Shown piece after piece: positions 51,769 to 59,918 of a DNA stretch of 64,000 bases. Below the pieces are notes generated by a model. It saw only the letters and a list, made by a program, of their open reading frames with translations. It was not told the DNA's origin and ran no database searches. The first letter of the stretch is position 1, and each line of letters begins with the position of its first letter. A program made the translations under genes and the position numbers. Source of the DNA: Marispirochaeta sp963667435 (GTDB lineage Bacteria; Spirochaetota; Spirochaetia; JC444; Marispirochaetaceae); contig OY763414.1 in the NCBI GenBank assembly GCA_963667435.1, forward strand, positions 2,356,001-2,420,000, written 5' to 3'.

Positions 51769-53986
51769 GTCCAAGCATAAGCAGAAACAGATAGATTCCA
51801 CCGAAAAAGACCAGGGAAAGTGCTATCCAGAAAACACCGTGACCTTCTGCCGCCTGATAAAAGAGGGTGGCAATAATCCAACCCATGAGGGTGTGATAAA
51901 CCGCAAACAGGATCGTATACAGAGCACCTATTTCTTTAAAGACTGTAGCAATAACTGCCAGACAGGGAAAATAGACCAGCACAAAGAGCAGATACGCATA
52001 TGCCTGTGCCGGCGTGAAATGCCTCTGGAGCAGCACAAAACTGCGAGGATCCTGCTGATCTTCTGCGCCGAATCCAAGAGCAGTTGCGATCCCTTTCGGA
52101 ATTGACAGCAGGGCATCAACCACTCCACCAAGCAGGGAAAAGCTCTCCTCTTCCGCAGAACCCGTATCCTTCCCGGCAGGGTCCATTTGTGCGTACAGAC
52201 CGTTTACGGTTCCCACAATGGATTCCTTGGCAAAGACACCGGTGAACAATCCCACAGCAGCCGGCCAATTGTCCCGTTCAAGCCCCATAGGCTCAAAAAC
52301 CGGCGTAAGACCTTTTCCGATGGCTGCCATAACAGAATTCTCGTTATCCTGATTACCAATACTGCCGTCCATACCGAAGCTGCTCAGAAATCCCAGTAAC
52401 AATACAGCTAAAATAATCACCTTTCCGGCACGGAAAATAAAATCCTGCAGCCGCAACCAGGTATGCAGCAGGATGTGCTTCAGCCTGGGGGTATGGTAGG
52501 GAGGGAGTTCCATAATCAGATGACTCACCTCACCCCGGAAAGCGGAGGTTCGGAAGATAAACCCGGTCAGAATTGCAAGAAGGATTCCAATCAGATAGAG
52601 GGAAAAAACCACGACCCCCGCAGAGTCTCCGAAGAACGCTGCCGCAAACAGTGCATATACCGGAAGCCGGGCTCCGCATGACATAAGGGGAGACATAAAA
52701 ATTGTCATAATACGGTCTTTACGGGAATCCAGGGTTCTGGTGGCAAGCACTGCAGGTACGGTGCAACCAAACCCCACCAGCATGGGAACAAAGGCTTTGC
52801 CCGGAAGGCCGATATAGCGCATAAAGCGGTCCATTATAAAGGCAGCCCGGGACATATACCCCGAATCTTCCAGAATGGAGAGCATAAAAAAGAGAAAAAA
52901 GATAACCGGGACAAAGGTAGCCACCGTTTGAATACCTGCCCCGATACCGTCGGCAAGCAGAGCTACAACAAAAGCCGGGGCATGGACAGCTGTAAGCAGC
53001 CAGCCGAATCCGTCTACAAAAACAGTTCCGGTAAGAATATCAAAGAAATCAATGAAAGCTCCCCCCAGAGAAATAGAGAGCCAGAACACCAGATACATAG
53101 ATAGAGCAAATAGAGGCACACCTAAAACAGGGTTCATTACCACATGATCGATACGGTCGGTAAGACTCTCTTTTTCAACAGTTCTGGTTATTACCTCTTT
53201 AACAACTCCCCGGATAAGTCCATACCGGGCATTGGCTACAACAACATCAGGTGTATCCCGCAGGATTGAGGTAACCTGTTGAATGCGGCTGCTTACCTCT
53301 TCCCGGCTTATCCAGCCTTTTTTCATCTCCCTGGGAGTAAGAATCTCGTCTTCCTCCAGTAATTTAACCGCAGTCCAGCGTGGCTGCAGGGTGCCGGGAT
53401 CTACCGCTATAATTCTCGGTGTCCAGTCACGGATAACGTCTTCAACCTCGTTGGGGTATTTTACCCTTACATCCGAAGCCTGTGCTTTTTCCGGACCTTT
53501 GAGCGCAGCGCGTATCCCTTTCATCATGGTTTCAACTGCATCCGCACTGGTTGCGGAGACTTTCATTACATAAAAGCCGAGATGAGCACTGAGGTGACCT
53601 TCATCTATGGATAAGCCCTGAGCTTCTGCCAGATCATGCATGTTAAGAGCAAGGATGGTGGGGATTCCCATTTCCATAAGCTGGGTTGTCAGGTAGAGAT
53701 TACGTTCAAGATTGGTGGAATCCAGAATATTTACAGCGAGGTCGAAGTTGCCGGCATTAAGAAAATTCCGGGAGACCCGTTCATCATCTGTTTTTGCAGA
53801 CAGTCCGTAGATTCCCGGAAGATCAACAAAAAGAAAGGTATCATCCCCCTCTTTTCTCGCGCCTTCAACAAGATCAACCGTTACTCCGGGCCAGTTACCG
53901 ATTCTCTGGGAACTGCCGGTAAGTGCATTAAAAAGGGTGGTCTTCCCGCTGTTGGGATTACCTACCAATGCAATAGTATATTTCAT
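51740..53986 (-). CDS. feoB: Ferrous iron transporter FeoB
   Basis: Inner-membrane ferrous iron importer of 748 residues. The N-terminal GTPase (about 1-165) has G1 GNPNSGKT, G2 NWPGVTVD, G3 DLPGIYGL and G4 NMHD. A helical GDI-like region follows, and then about 10 transmembrane helices with the paired gates: GFGCTVPAVLATRTL (first) and GVFAKESIVGTV (second). The ATG at 53986 has AGGGA upstream; the open frame further upstream would lie in the short gap after feoA. Co-transcribed with feoA, 10 bp upstream. Overlaps rsmE tail-to-tail by 29 bp. Confidence 0.96.
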   Translation of the reverse strand: MKYTIALVGNPNSGKTTLFNALTGSSQRIGNWPGVTVDLVEGARKEGDDTFLFVDLPGIYGLSAKTDDERVSRNFLNAGNFDLAVNILDSTNLERNLYLTTQLMEMGIPTILALNMHDLAEAQGLSIDEGHLSAHLGFYVMKVSATSADAVETMMKGIRAALKGPEKAQASDVRVKYPNEVEDVIRDWTPRIIAVDPGTLQPRWTAVKLLEEDEILTPREMKKGWISREEVSSRIQQVTSILRDTPDVVVANARYGLIRGVVKEVITRTVEKESLTDRIDHVVMNPVLGVPLFALSMYLVFWLSISLGGAFIDFFDILTGTVFVDGFGWLLTAVHAPAFVVALLADGIGAGIQTVATFVPVIFFLFFMLSILEDSGYMSRAAFIMDRFMRYIGLPGKAFVPMLVGFGCTVPAVLATRTLDSRKDRIMTIFMSPLMSCGARLPVYALFAAAFFGDSAGVVVFSLYLIGILLAILTGFIFRTSAFRGEVSHLIMELPPYHTPRLKHILLHTWLRLQDFIFRAGKVIILAVLLLGFLSSFGMDGSIGNQDNENSVMAAIGKGLTPVFEPMGLERDNWPAAVGLFTGVFAKESIVGTVNGLYAQMDPAGKDTGSAEEESFSLLGGVVDALLSIPKGIATALGFGAEDQQDPRSFVLLQRHFTPAQAYAYLLFVLVYFPCLAVIATVFKEIGALYTILFAVYHTLMGWIIATLFYQAAEGHGVFWIALSLVFFGGIYLFLLMLGLKKSPSPEE

Positions 53987-53996
53987 GATTTCCCTG

Positions 53997-54278
53997 CTAC
54001 TGCTCTGTTGCTGTCGGGGAATCCTCACTTACAAGGATGTGACTGGCAATACCCTGTCCGAGCATTACCTTGGAAGTTTTGACCATAAGCACAAAGGGCA
54101 GCCCCCTGCCTCCGCGCACTATCTTGATGTGTTCACCGGGAACAATCCCCAGATCGAGCAGTCTCTGCCGCATACCTTTACCGCCGCGGAAAGTCTGAAC
54201 AGTCACTGTTTTGCCTGCAGGAACTTCCGAGAGGGGCCACATTTGCTGTTCCATTGTCTGATGTACACCGGACTTCAT
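53997..54278 (-). CDS. feoA: FeoA SH3-like protein
   Basis: A 93-residue cytoplasmic partner of FeoB with the SH3-like fold: VPAGKTVTVQTFRGG, RQRLLDLGIVPGEHIKI and the closing VMLGQGIASHILV. It is needed for full FeoB activity, though the mechanism is debated. M1 at 54278 has AGG weakly placed; M9 at 54254 is also possible. It sits first in a feoA-feoB unit with a strong promoter about 35 bp upstream. Confidence 0.93.
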   Translation of the reverse strand: MKSGVHQTMEQQMWPLSEVPAGKTVTVQTFRGGKGMRQRLLDLGIVPGEHIKIVRGGRGLPFVLMVKTSKVMLGQGIASHILVSEDSPTATEQ

Positions 54279-54281
54279 TGT

Positions 54282-54293
54282 TAGGCCTGCCTA
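54282..54293. repeat. Short palindrome overlapping the feoA ribosome-binding region
   Basis: TAGGC-CT-GCCTA, perfect 5-bp arms, 4 bp from the feoA start. It is reminiscent of a half of a DtxR/MntR-type site but too short to call. Confidence 0.3.
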
Positions 54294-54311
54294 TCTTGCT
54301 TCGGATACTCT

Positions 54312-54341
54312 ATTATCTTCAATATACTGATATTTTGTCAA
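54312..54341 (-). promoter_or_regulatory. Promoter of feoAB
   Basis: Minus strand: TTGACA (54336-54341, perfect), an 18-base spacer and GATAAT (54312-54317, 5/6). The start point would fall near 54305. GATAAT-like elements recur here, and a 7-2-7 palindrome (54367-54382) lies upstream, which suits iron-regulator control, but no full Fur box was found. Confidence 0.7.
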
Positions 54342-54366
54342 TTATCCACAGATTTCGTATGAGATA

Positions 54367-54382
54367 ATTAATAGGTATTAAT
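54367..54382. repeat. AT-rich palindrome between avtA and feoA
   Basis: ATTAATA-GG-TATTAAT, perfect 7-bp arms with a 2-base centre, about 26 bp upstream of the feoA -35 box and just past the avtA stop on the same strand. It could be an operator. Confidence 0.35.
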
Positions 54383-54385
54383 CCC

Positions 54386-55639
54386 TCAATACAGCTGGCG
54401 AAGCTCTTCCGCGATTATCTCGATACCCCGCTGCACATCTTCAGGATTCTGTGCGTAGCTCAGGCGCAGACATTCATCCCGGTGCTGCCAGGGCTCATCA
54501 TTACCGAAAAAGAAATAACTGCCCGGAATCACCAGGACTCTGCGCCTCTTCAGTCTCTGATAAAGCTCCATACTGGTAACTGGCAGATCTTTCATCCAGA
54601 GCCAGAAAAAGATTGAGCCTTCACACTGATGAAGAGCATAAGGCAATCCCTGAAACGCCTGATCTATATAGCCCTGAGTCTCCATGGATTTTGCCTGATA
54701 AAAGGGACGTACAATCTCGCGACTAAGTTTAAGCAGTCTACCGTCAGTAAGCAGAGGCGCGGTAATAACCTGTCCGATACTTGAATTGGCAAGGCTCACG
54801 ATGGCATTTACTCCGGAAAATGCCTCAATAATCTCTTTAGAAGCAACAATAATACCGGTTCTGGATCCCGGAAGACCAATCTTTGAAAGACTCATGCTCA
54901 GGATTATATGCTCGTCCCAGATCGGTTTTGTCTCTGAAAAAATAATGTTGGGAAAGGGGGCCCCATAGGCATTGTCCACAATAAGGGGAATACCGTTATC
55001 CCGGGCAAGATTTGAAAGCATGGCCAGTTCATCATCGGTAACAACATTGCCGGTAGGGTTGGTCGGACGGGAAACACAGATTGCACCGATATCCGGAGTA
55101 ACCTCCAGGTTATGGATATCCGGGTGATATTTGAAGCGGTTTCCCGGCAGTTCCTCAATGCGGGATTTTCTGGCGGAAAATATCCCCGGTTCGATTCCCT
55201 GATCTGCATAGCCGATATACTCCGGCAGAACCGGCAGCATTATCCGCTTAAGCCTGCCCTTTTCATCGGTACCACCAAACATATTGAAGAGAAAGAAAAA
55301 AGCACTCTGACTGCCGTTGGTTACCGCAATATTCTCAGGCCCGATCTCCCAGTTGTATTCCTCCCGCAGCATGGCCGCCAGGGCAGTAAGGAAACTCTCT
55401 TTACCTCTGGGAGTATCATAATTGGCAACCATCTGTTCAAACTCACGACCGTTGGAGAGAACCTCTTCCATCCGATCCCGCCAGAGACTGTTCACTTCGG
55501 GAATATGAGCAGGATTTCCCCCGCCGAGCATGTAGACCTTCTCTGTTGTCTGCATTGCCGCGCCCAGGTCTTCCATAAGTGCATTAATCCCGGAGTGAGA
55601 AGAAAACTGCTGACCGAAACGTGACATGGAAAAACTCAT
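54386..55639 (-). CDS. avtA: Valine-pyruvate aminotransferase (AvtA)
   Basis: Pyridoxal-phosphate enzyme of 417 residues (E. coli AvtA 417) that swaps the amino group between valine or alanine and the keto acids. Diagnostic AvtA N-terminus MSFSMSRFGQQFSSHSGI; cofactor region SLSKIGLPGSRTGII with the Schiff-base Lys, RPTNPTGNV and VDNAYGAPFPN. The ATG at 55639 has AGGAGG nine bases upstream and starts at the family N-terminus; the longer open frame to 55711 is not supported. It is upstream of feoAB on the same strand with a 107-bp gap and the feo promoter between, so it is a separate unit. Confidence 0.94.
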   Translation of the reverse strand: MSFSMSRFGQQFSSHSGINALMEDLGAAMQTTEKVYMLGGGNPAHIPEVNSLWRDRMEEVLSNGREFEQMVANYDTPRGKESFLTALAAMLREEYNWEIGPENIAVTNGSQSAFFFLFNMFGGTDEKGRLKRIMLPVLPEYIGYADQGIEPGIFSARKSRIEELPGNRFKYHPDIHNLEVTPDIGAICVSRPTNPTGNVVTDDELAMLSNLARDNGIPLIVDNAYGAPFPNIIFSETKPIWDEHIILSMSLSKIGLPGSRTGIIVASKEIIEAFSGVNAIVSLANSSIGQVITAPLLTDGRLLKLSREIVRPFYQAKSMETQGYIDQAFQGLPYALHQCEGSIFFWLWMKDLPVTSMELYQRLKRRRVLVIPGSYFFFGNDEPWQHRDECLRLSYAQNPEDVQRGIEIIAEELRQLY

Positions 55640-55759
55640 TGAAGGGGCCTCCTGATGCTGGCTGTTATACCGAGATATTAGCATAACAACTGACCTAAAA
55701 TAAACCTTCACCGGTCATACAGAATTAATCCGTCCGGTCTTGCTGTATATCAGCAGGAC

Positions 55760-56197
55760 ATGAGAATATACACCATGGACATTCAACTGGTACGCACCTG
55801 GATAGAGACTGACGGAGAATTCAGTTTTTCCCGCTCCGCCGGACCGGGGGGACAAAACGTTAATAAACTCAATACCAAGGTTACCCTGAGCCTTAATATC
55901 ACTGATCCACAAGGGCTGACGAATTCCGAACTGGAACGGCTGCAGAAAATGCTCCAGAACCGCATCAGCGGAGACAACAGACTGGTTATTCAGGTACAGG
56001 ATACCAGGAGCCAGATCCGTAACCGGGAAATTGCCGTTCTCAGAGCAATGGAGCTGATTTCCTTTTCCGTACAGAAACGAAAAAAACGCAGACCGACTTT
56101 ACCCACCTCTTCATCCAGAGTTAGACGCCTGGATAAAAAGAAGCAGAGGGGCAACATTAAAAAATCACGTAAAAACCCCGGAATCGACTCCTATTAG
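55760..56197 (+). CDS. arfB: Peptidyl-tRNA hydrolase ArfB-type ribosome rescue factor
   Basis: Codon-independent release factor of 145 residues that frees stalled ribosomes. The GGQ motif (residues 30-32 in SAGPGGQNVNK) hydrolyses peptidyl-tRNA; the basic C-terminal tail (KKKQRGNIKKSRKN) enters the empty mRNA channel. TKVTLSLNI and RSQIRNREIAVLRAMELI match the family fold. The start is uncertain: ATG 55760 has AGGA only two bases upstream, and ATG 55775 is the alternative. Tail-to-tail spacing to tetR is 160 bp. Divergent from avtA. Confidence 0.9.
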   Translation: MRIYTMDIQLVRTWIETDGEFSFSRSAGPGGQNVNKLNTKVTLSLNITDPQGLTNSELERLQKMLQNRISGDNRLVIQVQDTRSQIRNREIAVLRAMELISFSVQKRKKRRPTLPTSSSRVRRLDKKKQRGNIKKSRKNPGIDSY

Positions 56198-56257
56198 GTA
56201 ACAGATCCAGTCCCTGAAAGACATACATACCAGTGTGTACTTTTTACAGAATTCTAA

Positions 56258-56286
56258 TTGATACCCGGGTATCCGCTGCGTATATT
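56258..56286 (+). promoter_or_regulatory. Strong promoter of the efflux operon with operator in the spacer
   Basis: TTGATA (56258-56263, 5/6), exactly 17 bases, TATATT (56281-56286, 5/6). The spacer holds the perfect 14-bp palindrome GATACCCGGGTATC (56260-56273), positioned to block RNA polymerase. Confidence 0.75.
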
Positions 56287-56311
56287 ATGCACTACACTGA
56301 TCATAGAGTAG

Positions 56312-56331
56312 GTTAACGATCGGTCGGTTAC
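56312..56331. promoter_or_regulatory. Second operator candidate downstream of the tetR start site
   Basis: GTTAACGATCGGTCGGTTAC lies 25-45 bp downstream of the -10 box. It contains ACCGACC-type half sites (on the minus strand), the style of many TetR-family efflux operators, with imperfect symmetry. Confidence 0.45.
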
Positions 56332-56357
56332 TTGAATATTTCAACAAACCAAGAAAA

Positions 56358-57563
56358 ATGGAAAAAAGAGAAATTATAGAAGCTGCCTTCAACCAGTGGC
56401 AGCACCAGATGTTTACCAATACCAGCCTCACCCCGGTTGCCGAAGAACTTAAGGTCACCAAGGCAGCCATGTACCGCCATTTTTCCAGCAAAAAATCTCT
56501 GGAAGCCGGTATGGAGGATCTTTTTGCTGCGGACTACTGCCTTGCTTCACCCTCCATACTCTTATCTTTGACAACAGAACCAGCAAACCGTTTTCTTGAA
56601 ACATACATAAAAGAGCTCACCGGCTTTCTCTCAGACCACGCCGGCTACATCCGCTTCATGACTGCCCAGCTTTTTCACCGTGATTCTGTGGAAGAACTCC
56701 GGTTTAAAGAGACTTTTTTTCATGAAGCGGAAAAGATTATCAGCTTTTTCCGTAGCTCCGGCATGAATGAATCTGTGGCAGTCCGGTCCATCCGTTATTT
56801 TTATACCCACCTTCTCGGATTCTCACTCCTCCTGCTGAAAAACGGTAATAAAGAGGGAGAAATCCCCGGATATGCACCGGTTATTGCAACCTCATTTATA
56901 GAAGGCTTCGGAGGGGAATCCGATAGCCGTCCCGACTATGCTGCAGCAGAGAGACAGATCAACGTGGGCGAAGAAGATCTGCCCAGGAACAACCGTATTA
57001 TTGATTCCCTTCTAACCGTGGTTGACCGGGAAGGTCTGAAAAGTGCAAGTCTCAGTAAGATTGCCGAAGAAGCAGGATACTCAAAAAGCACCCTCTATTC
57101 ATTCTTCAAGAACAAGGATGAGATACTTTTCAGCCTATTTGCCGACCATACGGCTGCCTTTGACAGGCTCTATATTAGGTTCTGCAGCAGTGAATATCCT
57201 TTCCCGGAGAGGGTCTACCGACTTATCGTACTGCTTCACCGCTACCTGATACGGAATAAGTCCTTTCTGACAACCCTCCACTGGATGAGGTTTCAGAACC
57301 TCCATATAGACACCCGCAATCAAAACAGGTGGAAAAGCACTCTTCCCCAATTCTTGCATCTCCCGGAAGAGATAACCTGCAGAAACTTCGGTCTCAGCCC
57401 CACATCCCTGATGAACCTCCTCTGGTTCCAGCTGATCCGGGAAATAATAGAACTTACCCGTACCCCGACCCTCGTTGAGGCAGGGAACGGCGACAATAAT
57501 GAGCATTTACGCAATCTTTACCGCATATTCTGCCATGGAGCAGCGGATTTTTTCAGGAGTTAG
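56358..57563 (+). CDS. Tandem-domain TetR-family regulator
   Basis: A 401-residue protein with two complete TetR units in one chain. HTH 1 is residues about 24-45 (VAEELKVTKAAMYRHFSSKK), followed by a 160-residue helical ligand domain. HTH 2 is about 222-245 (LSKIAEEAGYSKSTLYSFFKNK), followed by a second helical domain to the end. Typical TetR proteins have 190-220 residues and act as dimers, so one chain may bind like a dimer. It opens the efflux operon: tolC begins 3 bp after the stop. It probably represses its own operon at the palindromic promoter and is released by a pump substrate. Weak ribosome-binding site. Confidence 0.85.
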   Translation: MEKREIIEAAFNQWQHQMFTNTSLTPVAEELKVTKAAMYRHFSSKKSLEAGMEDLFAADYCLASPSILLSLTTEPANRFLETYIKELTGFLSDHAGYIRFMTAQLFHRDSVEELRFKETFFHEAEKIISFFRSSGMNESVAVRSIRYFYTHLLGFSLLLLKNGNKEGEIPGYAPVIATSFIEGFGGESDSRPDYAAAERQINVGEEDLPRNNRIIDSLLTVVDREGLKSASLSKIAEEAGYSKSTLYSFFKNKDEILFSLFADHTAAFDRLYIRFCSSEYPFPERVYRLIVLLHRYLIRNKSFLTTLHWMRFQNLHIDTRNQNRWKSTLPQFLHLPEEITCRNFGLSPTSLMNLLWFQLIREIIELTRTPTLVEAGNGDNNEHLRNLYRIFCHGAADFFRS

Positions 57564-57566
57564 ATA

Positions 57567-58961
57567 ATGAAATCTGTTTACAGATCTGCTGGAATTTTTT
57601 CAGTACTGTTGTGTGCCTTAACCACCGGACTTTTTTCCCAGACTCTCCCTCTGGAAAGGGAAGATATCGATAAGCTTATCGGTGAGGAGCTCACCATTGC
57701 CGATGCCGACAGTTACAGCCTGACTGTGGAAGAGGCGGTAGCACTGGCGCTGGAAAACAACCTGAGCCTGGTCAGAGAAGCTGCATCTTTGCGAACCGAC
57801 AAGCGCACCATGGATACCGCCTGGAATGTGCTCATACCATCGGTAAAAGCAACTTCCACACTTACCCGTTTTCATGAGGAAGTAGGCACATCTCCTAACA
57901 GCTATATGGGCACTCTCTCTGCCGGCCTGAATTTCTCCCTCACTCTTACACCCCAGCTCTGGTATGCCTTCCGGGCCACCATGTACAACTACGAGCAGGG
58001 CCTTCTGGCCCAGGAGGATGCAAGACTGGGGATTGCCACCAATGTGAAAAAACAGTTTTACACTCTGCTTACCCTGCAGGAGCAGATTAAGATTCTGGAA
58101 CAGCAGCAGCGTTCCTACGAAAAACGCTTTGATCAGGCCTCTACCAACTACGACTTCGGCCTTGCCGACGAGTACACAAAGCTGAGTGCCCAGGTGGCCC
58201 TGGAGAACTTCAAACCCCAGGTGGAAATCGCCCGGGACGGGTACGAGCAGGCCATGCTGGGCTTTAAACTGAGCCTGGGCATAAACCTGAACTCAAAACT
58301 GAATCTGAACGGAAAAATTGAGATTACCCCACGCACCTACAATGCTGACAAGTTGATCGACAGCTACATTCTCAACCGCCTGGATATACAAACCCTGGTT
58401 TCCAACCTTAACAGTCTGGATAATTCCCGGAAGCTCGCCTTCTCCGCCTATCTCCCTTCTCTTACCCTGGGTTACGGACTGGATCAGGATCTGTCGGGAG
58501 ATCCCTGGAGTGATTTTTCTCTCTCACCGGGAGACTGGGAGAACGGCTCAACACACAGGGTTCTCTCACTGACTCTTTCCATGAGTCTAAGTGAACTCCT
58601 GCCGGTTTCCGGAACCAGTAATGATATAAAAGAGATCGATGATTCCAGGGAGGCACTCCGGGCAAGCCTGGCCCAGGCACTGCAGGGTGCGGAACTCGAG
58701 ATACTGACCGCCGTTCAGACAGTAAACAAGTCTGTTCAGGTTATAAAAGCAAAGGAACTGAATGTTGAACTGGCTCAGCGGGCCTATCAACTGGCCGAAG
58801 AATCCTATAACGCCGGAGGAATGTCCCTTCTGGATGTAGAGGATGCGGAGGACAAACTTCAGGAAGCCCGCTTTGAACTGCTTAGTGAGAAGGTGAATTA
58901 TATAAGCGGCATAGTTGACCTTGAGTCAGCAATAAACCGCTCCGTCGACGACGTGGAATAA
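57567..58961 (+). CDS. TolC-family outer-membrane efflux protein
   Basis: Outer-membrane channel component of 464 residues. Signal peptide MKSVYRSAGIFSVLLCALTTGLF then SQ. The two-fold repeated TolC structure shows: SLTVEEAVALALENNLSLVREAA (shown in part) in the first half and LRASLAQALQGAELEILTAVQ in the second, both forming long helices of the alpha-barrel. The end ALAQRAYQLAEESYNAGGMS is typical. AGGAG precedes the ATG. Second gene of the tetR-tolC-adaptor-RND-PII-like operon. Confidence 0.9.
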   Translation: MKSVYRSAGIFSVLLCALTTGLFSQTLPLEREDIDKLIGEELTIADADSYSLTVEEAVALALENNLSLVREAASLRTDKRTMDTAWNVLIPSVKATSTLTRFHEEVGTSPNSYMGTLSAGLNFSLTLTPQLWYAFRATMYNYEQGLLAQEDARLGIATNVKKQFYTLLTLQEQIKILEQQQRSYEKRFDQASTNYDFGLADEYTKLSAQVALENFKPQVEIARDGYEQAMLGFKLSLGINLNSKLNLNGKIEITPRTYNADKLIDSYILNRLDIQTLVSNLNSLDNSRKLAFSAYLPSLTLGYGLDQDLSGDPWSDFSLSPGDWENGSTHRVLSLTLSMSLSELLPVSGTSNDIKEIDDSREALRASLAQALQGAELEILTAVQTVNKSVQVIKAKELNVELAQRAYQLAEESYNAGGMSLLDVEDAEDKLQEARFELLSEKVNYISGIVDLESAINRSVDDVE

Positions 58962-58973
58962 GGAAGGATTACC

Positions 58974-59906
58974 ATGAAAAAAAGAAGCTTAATCACACTC
59001 CTGATACTGACAGCAGTCTTACTCGTTTTGATCTCCGGCTGCAATCGGCCGGGAAAGAATCCCGGAGGAGAAAATGAAGAGGAAACCGTATTTGCCGTCA
59101 ATACCACCACCGCGGTAAAGGGCCAGCTGTTTGATTATCTAGAAATAAACGGCGATATTGTTGCCCAGTCAAGTGTGGATGTATATGCAGATACTACAGG
59201 AAAACTCTCAAAGCTGAATGTAAAAGTAGGAGACTATGTTTCCAAAAACCAGATAATAGCCGAGGTTGATCCATCCAAGCCGGGGCAGACTTTTGCAGCA
59301 AGCCCGGTTAAAACACCCATCGGAGGAACCGTTACCAGTATTCCCGGTGACATAGGTGCAGTTATCTCCACGGCAGTTCCGGTGGCCACAGTGAGCAAAG
59401 TGGACAGCCTGGAGATTTCAACGGGAATTGCTGAACGCTACATCTCCCGGATTACAAGCGGGCAGCAGGCACTTATTGAAGTTGAAGCCTATCCCGATGT
59501 CCGCTTCACCGCCTACGTCAGCGAAGTCAGCCCTGTGGTGGATCCCATAACCAGGACCATGGCGGTTACCCTTGCCTTCAATCAGCAGAACAGGCGAATA
59601 AAGGCGGGGATGTTTGCCAAGGTTAAAATAATCGTCCAGGAAAAGAAAGGAACGGTAAAGATTCCTCAGGAATGTATGGTTATCAGAGAAGATTCTCCTG
59701 TTGTATTTGTGGTCGGGGATGATCAGACAGTTACTGCCCGGACAATTGTTCCCGGCATCCAGATAGACAACAAACTTGAGGTTCTTGAAGGAATCAAACC
59801 AGGAGAAACAGTTGTAATCCGGGGTCAGACACTGCTGGAAGACGGTGCTAAAATCCGTGTAATCGATACCATAGAACCCCTTCCCGATGCGGACTCTATC
59901 CGATAG
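58974..59906 (+). CDS. RND adaptor (HlyD/AcrA family) without alpha-hairpin
   Basis: Periplasmic adaptor lipoprotein of 310 residues, lipobox LVLISGC at the N-terminus. Barrel-sandwich halves (TTGKLSKLNVKVGDYVSKNQ and TPIGGTVTSIPGDIGAV) are joined by only about 20 residues, so the usual long coiled-coil hairpin is absent. A beta-barrel (DSLEISTGIAERYISRI) and membrane-proximal domain follow. AcrA is 397 residues. A hairpin-less adaptor is known from Borrelia (BesA), supporting a spirochaete origin. It likely contacts TolC without a hairpin bridge, so the channel protein must reach further. Between tolC and the RND pump gene. Confidence 0.9.
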   Translation: MKKRSLITLLILTAVLLVLISGCNRPGKNPGGENEEETVFAVNTTTAVKGQLFDYLEINGDIVAQSSVDVYADTTGKLSKLNVKVGDYVSKNQIIAEVDPSKPGQTFAASPVKTPIGGTVTSIPGDIGAVISTAVPVATVSKVDSLEISTGIAERYISRITSGQQALIEVEAYPDVRFTAYVSEVSPVVDPITRTMAVTLAFNQQNRRIKAGMFAKVKIIVQEKKGTVKIPQECMVIREDSPVVFVVGDDQTVTARTIVPGIQIDNKLEVLEGIKPGETVVIRGQTLLEDGAKIRVIDTIEPLPDADSIR

Positions 59907-59918
59907 GACGGTATTATA

